Assembly: GCA_013180625.2 (NCBI GenBank)
Contig: SNVD02013143.1
Span: forward strand, 1 to 64,000
Reading direction: 5' to 3'
Origin: Boswellia sacra
Lineage: Eukaryota > Streptophyta > Magnoliopsida > Sapindales > Burseraceae
DNA length: 64,000 bases
In this document: in pieces, positions 1 to 9,844 of the stretch
How the letters are laid out: every line of letters starts with the position of its first letter
Numbering within the stretch: position 1 is the first letter of the stretch
Notes under the pieces: model-generated
What the model saw: the letters and a program-made list of their open reading frames with translations, nothing else
Told to the model about the DNA's origin: nothing
The model's database searches: none
Program-made: the position numbers and the translations under genes

Positions 1-969
1 CTTGGAGTTCTTGAAGGAGAAGGAAGCTTGGAAAGAGGAAGAACTACAATCCAAAGAGAATTACATCAAATTTGCTAAGTTTTTCCCTTCCCTTTCATTT
101 TCTGGAATGTCTCCATGTTGTATTTGTATTTACCACGTTCTTAAACATGTGTAACTGAATCTGAATTGGTTGAGGGTGATTTCAAAGCCCCTGATATGGT
201 TTTTGTAAATTGATTGTGCAAGAAGTTGTTATCCATTCTCTAATTGAATTTGCTTGTATTTTCCTATATCTAATGCTTATGATTGCTTACTGGATTGTAT
301 TTCGAATGGCCAACTGAATATAATCTAGTTGTTGTCTATTGCTAGACTAGAAATCTTGATCCGTAATTGTCTTGAATTTCTAATCCTTAGTAGTAAAATT
401 GTGATCAGAGATTGCATTTGGAGAATACAACCTAAGTTAAATAATCCGAGCTTGTGTGTTTATTGCTTAGATCAACCTATCTTTCTTATCGTAATGCATC
501 CATTGAATTAAAATTTAGAGAGCTTGTTCTAGGTTGTTTAATGGATAGAGATTAAATAAAGAGCCTGTTTTGTTTAACAACAAAGTAAGGAAAGTTTGGG
601 ATAACAGAGCTTGTTGTTATCTACGGTTGATAATTTCAATGGTGCAATTGGATGACAATTCTATGATTAATGTTTCGCAATCCATATCTGTGGTAGACAG
701 AATAATCCCTTAACCAGATTTCTTTTTTTTTTTTTTTTTTTTTATTTTTTTTTCAATTTGTGTCTCTCAACGTGATTTAACTATTGCTTGTATTATTCTT
801 CATTTGCTTTCGTATTGAGTTTAGTTAATCAATCAACAAAACCCCCCATTTATTCTGTTTTCGCTTTTGAATAACAAATTTAATTAGAATTAATCCTCGT
901 GGGAACGATATCTTACTTATCACTTTATTACTTGTGCGACTAGTATACTTGCTAGTTTCGAACGCATCA
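1..969 (+). repeat. Left (5') LTR, truncated by the window edge
   Basis: It matches the right LTR from about 5477 onward and ends in ...TTTCGAACGCATCA. Differences are scattered substitutions, small indels, and a poly-T run at about 721-752 that replaces a short different sequence in the other copy. The first roughly 480 bases of the LTR lie outside the window. Confidence 0.9.
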
Positions 970-1313
970 CTCGAGGAGATTCCTTTCATAGGCCATCAAA
1001 TTGATCAGGTTTTATCTCTCTTTGCCATCTGTCTCATTTGTTTTTATATTTTTTACTTGTTTTTTGACTTTTGTTTGCTATTGTGTTGTTATCTCTTTTA
1101 TGTGTCTTTAGTTTCGTTTCTACTCTTTTCTTTTCCTTTTCTTTTGTTTCTCTCATTTGATTACTCTGTGCTTGGATATCATTTATGCCAGCAACTTGTG
1201 GAAACATCCAAACGGAAGTTGAAGTCATTCGCCAAAGGTTTGAAACGTGCATATCTTGGAGAAAAACAAACTCGATCGCATTATCGGTAATATCTCTTCG
1301 TTTCTCCTCTTCA
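970..1313 (+). other. Leader between 5' LTR and first cargo gene
   Basis: A T-rich stretch without a recognisable gene. A primer-binding site is expected immediately after the LTR, but the sequence starts CTCGAGGAGATTCC, which matches no plant tRNA 3' end I know. An open frame here encodes a hydrophobic, Phe/Leu-rich peptide that I regard as chance. Confidence 0.5.
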
Positions 1314-1895
1314 ATGGATGCCGATATCTTTCTGTCGAACCTTCGTAAATATTTTCCTTCACTTCCTCAAAATGCTGTGTTTAAAAGTTATAAAGTACGG
1401 ATGACTAGACTTTGGGCGTTGATGCTTCTAAATGTGCCTGCTGATATCCGATGGCTTATCGAAGCCAAGGTGAGATTGTCCGGTGAGCCGGACATTAATA
1501 TCGCTAAATACATGCCTGGTCTAGGAAAGAGCTACTACGCCAAGAGGCGAAGAGCGAAAAGGTTACAAGTATGTTATAAATGTGCTAGATGAAATTGTAA
1601 CCAGACTTGTCGTTCATTAGGTTTTGCGTCCAGGAATAGAGAAGATAAACTTTCATTTATTAAGAATGGTTTGAGTAATGAGTCACTGTATAATGTTTTG
1701 TTAACTCTCGAGTCACATTCTTGTGGACTTGTTCAGCGTGAATTGCTTAATCTAGGGACACAATTTCGTGTTGAATTGCAGTGTTATAGTCTAGGGAATC
1801 TGACTAAAAACGACCCTGTTTGCCAGTTTATAAGAAACTGGATGGAAAGCAAATCCCCGACTCATAGAAGGCGTTTCAGCCGTTACTGGACGTAA
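1314..1895 (+). pseudogene. Remnant resembling a carlavirus/allexivirus/mandarivirus-type cysteine-rich nucleic-acid-binding protein
   Basis: The frame opens at ATG 1314. It is broken once by an in-frame TGA at 1590-1592, then stays open to 1895, about 194 codons in all. Just before the stop is a Gly-Lys-Ser, Tyr-Ala, Arg/Lys-rich stretch (SYYAKRRRAKRLQVCYKC) ending in a Cys-x-x-Cys pair. More Cys residues follow the stop. A basic run joined to a Cys cluster is the signature of the small nucleic-acid-binding proteins encoded near the 3' end of several flexible filamentous plant RNA viruses. In that family the proteins bind RNA or zinc and often act against host silencing. The assignment rests on motif and size only. 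A chance-preserved host zinc-finger peptide is the alternative. The stop probably inactivates it. It lies in the sense direction inside an LTR element, about 590 bp ahead of the LOG copy. Confidence 0.6.
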
Positions 1896-2091
1896 AACCA
1901 GAGGAAGATGTGAGCCACAATCACAACTACTTGTATATTTGAATGTGTGTTTTTGTTGTCGAATTTTTTTCTTGTTTCGTTTGATCTGATTATCAATGTT
2001 GTTTTTGTGGTGTTGTTGTTTGTTGATTTTGTTTGTTTTAATTTCAAGTTTTCTTTTTGACAAACCATATGACTACCCTATGGCATAAGTA

Positions 2092-2292
2092 CACGTGGGA
2101 GACAAGTGTGGAGGTTTTGTCAAGCCCCGCCGAAAGTATATCTCTACTTTTCATGCTTCACGTGGGAGACAAGTGTGGCGGTTTTGTCAAACCCCACCGA
2201 AAGTGTATTTCCATTTCTCATACTTCACGTAGGAGACAAGTGTGTAGGTTTTGTCAAACCCCGCCAAAAGCATATCTCATTTTTTCAAATCT
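2092..2292. repeat. Three tandem copies of a 67-bp unit
   Basis: Units start with CACGTGGGAGACAAGTGTG at 2092 and 2159, and with CACGTAGGAGACAAGTGTG at 2226, an exact 67-bp period with moderate divergence. They lie between the two cargo genes. 67 is not a multiple of 3, so this is unlikely to be a coding repeat. Confidence 0.9.
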
Positions 2293-2482
2293 TGGGGCAA
2301 TAAATCTGCATCGAATAACCTCCACCGAAATTATGTCCCCGTGTGTCAAATTTGAGACTTTTACGTGTGTATATATCCATTCTGTATATTTTCAAAGGTC
2401 ATTCTATAACCTGTCTTGCACTTGAAAAGCATATTACCTAACTTGCATCATTGTCTTACACAAAGTTAGAGCACTTTTAGAA

Positions 2483-3133
2483 ATGGAGAAAACACCAATT
2501 CGGCGATTCCAAAATATATGCGTATTTTGTGGAGCGCAATTTGGTAAAGATGGAGAGTTTACAACAGCAGCTCTTGATCTTGGTAGGACATTAGCTGCGA
2601 GGGGTATTCATTTGATTTAAGGATGGGGTAGTCTTGGGTTAATGGGGTGTGTGTCGACAGCTGCATCCTTAGGAGGAAGCAAAGTTCTCGGCATTATCCC
2701 TAAACCATTAGCTGTACGAGATTTCGTAGGCAACACCATGGGGGAAGAGTTACAGGTTTCTAGTATGCATGAGCGTATTGCACATATGGTTATTAAATCC
2801 GATGCATTTATAGCTTTACCCGGTGGTTATGGCACATTAGAGGAGATATTTCAAATCACCTCTTGGGCACAGCTAAACATCCATAAAAAACCCATTGGTT
2901 TGTTTAATGTCAATAACTTTTTTGATGGTTTGTTGTCTTTTCTTGATCAAGCTGTAGAAAAAAATTTTATCTCACCATCAGCGAGGCAAATCCTTGTTAC
3001 AGCTTCAACGGCAGGGGAGTTAATTGACAAACTAAAAGAATTCGTCTATTCGCCTGATCCAACAACAGCTCGGATTGATTGGTTTGGAGAAGGCAATAAG
3101 AGGAGTAAACTAGATTTAACACTCCATCTGTAA
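2483..3133 (+). pseudogene. Intronless LOG-type cytokinin riboside 5'-monophosphate phosphoribohydrolase (retrocopy)
   Basis: LOG enzymes release active free-base cytokinins from their nucleotide precursors. The frame starts at ATG 2483 (MEKTPIRRFQNICVFCG...) and ends at TAA 3131-3133, 216 codons, the normal length of plant LOG proteins. The signature PGGYGTLEE is intact at residues 113-121, and the MHER segment before it is at 95-98. One in-frame TAA at codon 46 (2618-2620) falls where the family has the Tyr of its YGGGS motif, and the next motif Gly is changed to Trp (GWGS). From the Met at 2642 the downstream 163 codons are open. Plant LOG genes contain several introns, and none is present here, so this is an RNA-derived copy captured by the LTR element. 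An N-terminally truncated product is conceivable but would lack part of the nucleotide-binding fold. The family assignment is strong. Which LOG paralogue gave rise to it is unclear. Confidence 0.9.
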
Positions 3134-4997
3134 TCTCTATTTGCTGGTTTGCTTCGTTTTTGTTTGCTTTCTTTTTTGTGTGTTTATTTGAGAATTTTCA
3201 TGTCGTTTCTTTTGAGCTTTTTCAGGTTATTTCTTTCGTCCCAGGTAATATTTTCTAATCTCGGTTTTTAGAGTGGTGGCTTTAAAAGTTCAAGTTCTCT
3301 TGAAACGCATTCTGGATCTCTTCAATCCATAATGGCTGAATAAGGAGGCTAACTTCTAAACTTTTTAGACCCATTCTAACTGACTTGTTTTTGCTGGCTG
3401 GCTTGTTGGACTTTGTTATTTTATGAGTAAGTTTAGTTTTATGTAATATAGAAGTTGTTATGTGTTTTTTGTCTTTATCAGTTTCGATTAAAAAAAATTG
3501 TGGAAAAAAGTTGAGAATGGCAGAATATGGGGTTTTCTTTAACCCTTGAAACGCATTCTCTCGACATAAATCTTTAGTTTGTTTATTTCATGTTGTTTGA
3601 AGTGTCTTGTATCTTGTTTTGTTCTTTCATAATAAAGGTATATAGGCTGGAAACCCTAAGTCTGCGGGCTACTGGTCCTAAGGATTGTTGAAATATACAA
3701 TCTTGACTCAGGTGTAACAACGCCACGTACCTCTTTTCTTGCATTTTGTGGGTCAATGATAAGATCATGATTGAATTAATAATAACTCTTGGAAAATGAT
3801 AAATGATGCATGGATCTGTGTGCTTGAAATGTTTATTGGATTTCGCTTAGCTTTTGATTCCTTGCGCAACATTGAGCACTGAGCTATTATCACTGAGTTA
3901 TTTGTTCACTTATAGAAAGTTTATGTAATTTAAGTGTTTCTCCAGATCTCAATGAATTCTAGAACTTGTTTGATGGTCACTCGAGGCGAAATCCTAGACT
4001 GTGCAACATTGTGGAAAAGATTTAGGCCATCTTTGGACCGTTTGAGCCTTAATAGCCAACCTTGACTGAAATTGATCCCTAGTTACCCCTTTGAGCCCTT
4101 GTAAGCCTTTTTCTTTGTTAACTCACTAAAGATTTCCTAACCTCAAATGAATTTGTTCCAAACAGTTTATCCCTTACCTTTGAGCATGTAGATCATTCAC
4201 AATTAAATTTTGAGCTATGTTCTGGTTTTGGGAAGTTAGAGGAGGTTGGGATGTGTCATGACAATGCAAGTGAGTTCTATTGTGTTTGAAAAAAAAAAAG
4301 AAAAAAAGAAAAAAAAGCCAATCTGTACTTATCATCCACGTACTTACACATTGAGGACAATGTGTTGTTTAAGTGTGGGGGAGGGGAAGTGTGATAAAAA
4401 AAAAAGAAAAAAAGAAAAAAAAAGATTGAGTGTTCTAAATAAGTTTGGGGATGTAACCTGGTGAATTGAAATGAAGTTGTGTTATAGGGTTGAGCTCTAC
4501 ATATTCTTGAATGATTTATGTGTTTGTGGGTGATTTGAGCCAAATTATTATCCTTTATCATACCTTCACCCAAGCCAAACGTTACAAGCTTAATAAAGTC
4601 CTACTTGATCCTTGGTGTTGTGCATGTCTACATTAGTGGAGAGTGACTTAAAAAGCAGGCCTATGGAGTTCATTTATACACACATCTTCAATATTAAATA
4701 TGATTCATTTTTATGCATAAACTCATCCGGGTTACAAGTGATTAGGTGAGAATGGCTCTACACACACACACTTGAGGAATTGAAGTGAAGCGAAACTAAT
4801 CTTTGAGATGAAATTCTTGATCAAGTACATTATTTTGAAGTTTTCCTTGGGTTATAATTAAGTACAATCTTTGAGGCCTATTTGCAAGATAAAGCATTTG
4901 TGTGTTTTAATTTTTTTGTTGATTCTGTTTCGGTTTAGTTTTATTTCATATTGTCGTAGTTGCTCGAGGACTAGCAAAGTCTAAGTGTGGGGGAATT
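3134..4997 (+). other. Non-coding 3' interior of the LTR element, with polypurine tract
   Basis: No gene is visible. Two A-rich stretches (AAAAAAAG repeats near 4288-4317 and 4395-4425) flank the palindromic motif CATTGAGGACAATG (4349-4362) and a first G-rich run. The likely polypurine tract lies immediately before the right LTR, at about 4985-4997. Confidence 0.6.
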
Positions 4998-6412
4998 TGA
5001 TAAGTGTCTATTTATATATCATTTTCATATCAATTCGTCCATGTTTCTTTGCTATATTCCTTGGTATTTTTATGTTTTTGTGTGGTTTTGATGTTTGTAG
5101 GAGTTTTTGGAGCAACTTGCACAAAAATGGAGTAAAACCCTTCATTTTCACCTCTGCTAGTCAACCATCTTCTCGGATTTAATTGTATTGATATACAATG
5201 AACCCGATGACATATCATATACCGTTGAAAAGCTCTCGAAGTCTACTTTTTGGAGAAATTTACGGTTTATGAATCCATTCAGTGTACCGAAAGTTGTAAT
5301 CAAAACAGTGTGAGAAGTGTAGAAATGTAATTCCACACATCACTGTAGCATGTATAATACGGGACACTGTAGCAGGTTACTGTAGCAGAGTATTTAAACA
5401 CATTTTAGGGTTTTATTTTCATAACTTGAAGAGGGGAGAACGTGGTGGAGGCTGCAGCTCTGGAATTCTTTCATCTCTTGGAGTTCTTGAAGGAGAAAGG
5501 AAGCTTGGAAAGAGGAAGAACTACAATCCAAAGAGAATTACATCAAATTTGCTAAGTTTTTCCCTTCCCTTTCATTTTCTGGAATGTCTCCATGTTGTAT
5601 TGTATTTACCACGTTCTTAAACATGTGTAACTGAATCTGAATTGGTTGAGGGTGATTTCAAAGCCCTGATATGGTTTTTGTAAGTTGATTGTGCAAGAAG
5701 TTGTTATCCAATTCTCTAATTGAAGTTGCTTGTATTTTCCCTATATCTAATGCTTATGATTGCTTGCTGGATTGTATTTCGAATGGCCAACTGAATATAA
5801 TCTGGTTGTTGTCTATTGCTAGACTAGAAATCTTGATCCGTAATTGTCTTGAATTTCTAATCCTTAGTAGCAAAATTGTGATCAGAGATTGCAATTGGTG
5901 AATACAACCTAAGTTAAATAATCCGAGCTTGTGTGTTTATTGCTTAGATCAACCTATCTTTCTTATCATAATGCATCCATTGAATTAAATTTAGAGAGCT
6001 TGTTCTAGGTTGTTTAATGGATAGAGATTAAATAAAGAGCCTGTTTTATTTAACAACAAAGTAAGGAAAGATTGGGATAACAGAGCTTGTTGTTATCTAC
6101 GGTTGATAATTTCAATGGTGTAATTGGATGACAATTCTACAATTAATTCATAAATCCATATCTTGTGGTAGAGAAGGATCCCTTAACCAGGTTGCTCTCA
6201 TTGATTTTTCAATCTGTTTAAATTTGCATTGTATTATTCTTTACTTGCATTAATATTTCATCTAGTTAATCAATCAACAAAACCCCCCTCATTTAGTTTA
6301 TTGTTGCTTTTGAATAACAAATTCAATTAGAATCAATCCTCGTGGGAACGATATCTTACTCATCACTTTATTACTTGTGCGACTAGTATACTTGTTAGTT
6401 TCGAACGCATCA
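4998..6412 (+). repeat. Right (3') LTR, complete, 1,415 bp
   Basis: Bounded by TG at 4998 and CA at 6412. The first 480 bp have no counterpart in the window because the left LTR is truncated. It includes the segment GAACCCGATGACATATCATA and a run of CACTGTAGCA-like motifs near 5340-5390, probably part of the promoter (U3) region. Confidence 0.9.
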
Positions 6413-7163
6413 TTATTGACGCCAAAAATAATTACACAAGAGTTGAGCGAAATCCTTTAATATAATAATATTATACTTATAAACTTTATAAACAAAATAT
6501 TACGACATTACTCATTTATTAATATATTATCACCTTTATTAAATAAATTAATCTTATAAATTTACTTTTTTAATCACAATATAAGATGGGTGATCTAGGC
6601 CCCCACTGAAAATTTAAAATTCTATTAAACCCTCTTAACTTTCAATACTTACAAATATACCCTTATATGAAAATTACTTGATTTTTAATAAATATATATT
6701 CATATAAAAATTACCTAATTTTAACAAATATACCTCCCTCTCTTGGGTTCACCTTAATTTTATGTGTTTCTTTTTTGTTAAGCCCTCTTGGAGTTACATG
6801 GTTAGATGAGTTTGCCTTCATTTTTTATTCATTGCATGATTGAAATATCATGATATATAGACTCATACAATTTATTTGGAAGGCATTTAGAATATATATA
6901 ATCATAATATATTTGAAAGATTATTTGCAATATATAGACTACATCAATCTAAATTTTTATAAATATTCTTTGAACTCAATTCATTATCAATATATTAATT
7001 TACATACAGTCTTAAATTTAGATAATAAAATAGTCGAAAAAATAAATTATTTAGTTATAAAATATCAAAATCCAAATATTACATACGGTTAGCTCTCATA
7101 AAAAGTATTAAAACAATATTATTAAAAACATATTAGTTTAATTATAATCAAAAGACTTTAAAA

Positions 7164-7204
<41 letters not shown>

Positions 7205-7753
7205 AAATTAAAAATTATCTAATTTTTAATTTATCCTTAAATTATTTAAATATATTTAAATATTAATTATTATATTTAGTTACATATATATTTAATTCTA
7301 AAGTATATGGTGCCCCCTCTAAAGAAAATTTTCGGGTCCATTGTTGCGTTATAATACATTACTTTATATACAAAGTTCTTAAGTTCAATTTATTAAAATA
7401 TATAATATTGACTAATATCATTAACTTTCTTTATAACTTTTAGTTATTAAATATATAAACATATTTGTATAAGAGGTTGTCATAGAATTTTGTACATTGA
7501 TTTTGTCCATTAAAAAGGATGATAATGAAACTTTAAACATATTTAGTAAAAAGTGAAAAAAAAATGCTAGCAATGAGATTTTGAGATTTTCAATCAAAGA
7601 ATCTACTTAACAAAATAAATTTTTTTAATGGTTCTCAAGGTTTTTCTCCTATTCATTTGTTTTTTTTTCATTTTTTTCATCTATAATTTTCACCTTTATA
7701 TAAACGTTCTTATTAAAAAAATAATAAATAAAACAATGGAGAAATAAATAACA
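6413..7753. other. AT-rich intergenic DNA with a TA microsatellite
   Basis: No gene is recognised. A (TA)n run occupies about 7166-7200. The rest is very AT-rich with short open frames of low-complexity composition. Confidence 0.6.
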
Positions 7754-9190
7754 GGGATATTAATAATTTACCCTCCGAGGTTAAGCGAAAATACAAATTC
7801 TCCCTTGCAAGATTTAAAATTACAAATTGTCCTCTGATTTTTGAATTCTGACGTTAAATTAAATGAAAAAGGAGGAGAAAGAAAAAACTCTTCACAATTT
7901 TACCGAAATAACCTCATATTCGGTTATTTGATATTAACAATTTACCTCCTGAGATTAAGCAAAAATATAATTCTCCTTATACATTTTGAAATTGTAAATT
8001 ATCCCCTTATTTTTGAATTTCAATATTAAATTAAGTGACAAAAGATAAGAGAAATGATAATATATGCTAGTTGACCAAAATGCCCTTATATAAATACAAA
8101 CACTTTCACTCACTTTTCTAAAATCATCTAAACACCCTTACCTTTTTTTCTTCCTCTATTTCCTTCTCTGTCTCCCCTGTACCAGCAATCTCCACCACCT
8201 CTCACTAGTGTTTCACCAGATCTTTCCCCCACACCGCCATCGTATAGGGATGACAATTCGAATCATGACACCCGAACATGATACAAATACTACAAGAACA
8301 CGACACACAATTAATAAATGGGTCCAATTCATATTGAGGGTGTTCAACATGCCAACTAGTTTAATGACACAAATAATTAAATATATCTTGTCAATCATTA
8401 ACACGCCAACTCATTTAATGATATAATTTTTACCTTCTTACAATATATATATTATAAAACTGAAAATTTTATATTATAAAGTAAATTAATTTACATAATA
8501 GTAAATTGTAATGATTTTAATAATTTTTTATACTAACAATTATTTATATTCTAAAAATAATTTTAATTGATATAAATATATAGAATATGATATACTATGC
8601 ATAATTAGATTAAACAGTTAAGTAAATTATGTTAATTAAATATTATACGATTACAACACGTGAGTGATACATTTAATAATCGTGTTGAATCTGCTTTTCA
8701 TGTCTTATCATGAACAATTAAATGGGTCGACACACATGTTGTTTCTTTCTCTTTATTGACGAAATTGTCTCCGTCACTAATTCCTCCTCTCTCTCCTCTA
8801 CTAGAACTCGCCACAGCCCAATTTGGGTTTCTTAATGAAAGCTCGGATTAAAGGATTGGTTCAATTTGGTTCAAATTTATTTTTTATTATTTATTCAATA
8901 AAGTTTTAAATATTTTTAATTATTATTTTTTTAATTATTATTATTGTTTTCATCCTAATTTTTTAATTATTTTATTTTCGAGAGAGAAGAATTTATATTT
9001 TTGTTTAACTTTAGGAGGTAAATTATTAAATATCTCTTAATTTGATTATAAGAGTTTTATTTTTAATAATATCTTTACTTTGTTTAACTTAACATTAGAA
9101 TTTAAAAAATAAAAATAATTATAATTTTAAATCTTACAAGAAAAAATTTATATTTTTACTTCACTTACGGAGATAAATTATTAATATCTC
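7754..9190. mobile_element. Long inverted-repeat (foldback/MULE-like MITE) element, 1.4 kb
   Basis: The left end GGGATATTAATAATTTACCC is matched in inverse orientation by the right end (...TAAATTATTAATATCTC, ending at 9190). The similarity continues through the ...CTTGCAAG/CTTACAAG region and then into a second, related repeat. Each arm therefore holds two imperfect copies of a ~120-170 bp unit (about 7754-8040 and 8985-9190). No coding capacity is seen. A target-site duplication is not clear. An old hAT-type remnant lies between the arms. Confidence 0.6.
8245..8741. mobile_element. Degraded hAT-type MITE, same family as 15203-15715
   Basis: Starting TAGGGATGACAATTCG, it follows the same order of motifs as the clean copy at 15203 (AATAAATGGGTC..., TTCAACATGCCAAC, AATTAAATGGGTCGACAC) with many substitutions. 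Its right terminal repeat is lost. It is older than the other copy and nested inside the inverted-repeat element. Confidence 0.7.
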
Positions 9191-9844
9191 TCGATAACAT
9201 TATCTCGCTATATTATGAGATAAGTGGCAGTTTTGCAATTAGAAGTATTTTTTTAATCATAATGTAAGACAAACCAGAAAGGACCTGCTCTCTAGGCTGC
9301 TACGTGAAGTAAAAAATTCCCTTAAGTCTTTCTCGTCAACAGAGGAATGTTTTCGGGATTGTCGTAAATTCTACAATAATAATTATTAATTCATTAAAAA
9401 AATAAAAAAAAGGAGAGGAAGAGATGGAGAGATAGAGATAACACAGGAGGAGAAACTGAATCTCTCTCAGTGCTTGTACTGTTTATGAATAAAAAAGGTG
9501 TCTAAAAAAAATTCCAAATCTGTAACTAGGCAATTAAAAAAGCCAAAAAAAGAAAAAAATTGCAACTCATGAAAAAATGATCCAAAACAGTTCTTGCTAG
9601 CAGGCTGCAAGTTTATACTGCCCATTACTTCACAGCCTGTGAAATCAAGACTCTGTTAAGAAGCCGACAATTAAAGATAATTCCAAGCACCCCATGTGGG
9701 ATTTCTTCCTTCTCTTTTTTTCTCCCATCAAATCTTGTGTCACTTTGTTCTTCTTCTTCCTCTTATTTTCTCTGCTGCTCAATTCTCCTTCAGAAACTAA
9801 GAAATCAGAGCTTCCCCTAGTTTTTTAATTTTCTGTTCTTCATC
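9191..9844 (+). promoter_or_regulatory. Upstream region and presumed 5' UTR of NPH3
   Basis: It contains A-rich and purine-rich stretches, then from about 9700 a pyrimidine-rich leader (runs of TTCTTCTTCCTC and TCTCTGCTGCTC), typical of plant 5' UTRs. No TATA box can be named with confidence, and the transcription start was not determined. Confidence 0.4.

Larger units (their letters stand above)
1..6412 (+). mobile_element. Non-autonomous LTR retrotransposon (LARD-like) carrying two foreign genes
   Basis: Sequence 1-969 recurs at about 5477-6412 with few differences, so these are the two LTRs of one element, the left one cut by the window edge. The right LTR starts TGATAAGTGTC and ends CGCATCA. 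It is preceded by a purine-rich tract (GTGTGGGGGAATT) on the + strand, which sets the orientation. The roughly 4-kb interior has no recognisable gag, protease, reverse transcriptase or integrase. It holds a virus-like gene remnant and a LOG enzyme copy, both on the + strand. The hairpin-like motif CATTGAGGACAATG at 4349-4362, followed by a G-rich stretch, is from memory a common feature of Athila/Tat-type gypsy elements, and I infer that lineage. No tRNA primer-binding site is visible directly after 969, which is odd for a mobile element. Target-site duplication cannot be checked because the left end is missing. Confidence 0.8.

Noticed and set aside
934..1290. Hydrophobic open frame overlapping the LTR end
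   Set aside because: It starts inside the LTR, is T-rich and Phe/Leu-biased, and overlaps the start of the better-supported virus-like frame.
2057..2425. Open frame over the 67-bp repeats
   Set aside because: It exists only because of the tandem units. The period is not a multiple of 3, so no repeated peptide is maintained.
6850..7092. Ile/Tyr-rich open frame
   Set aside because: Composition of random AT-rich DNA, with no domain.
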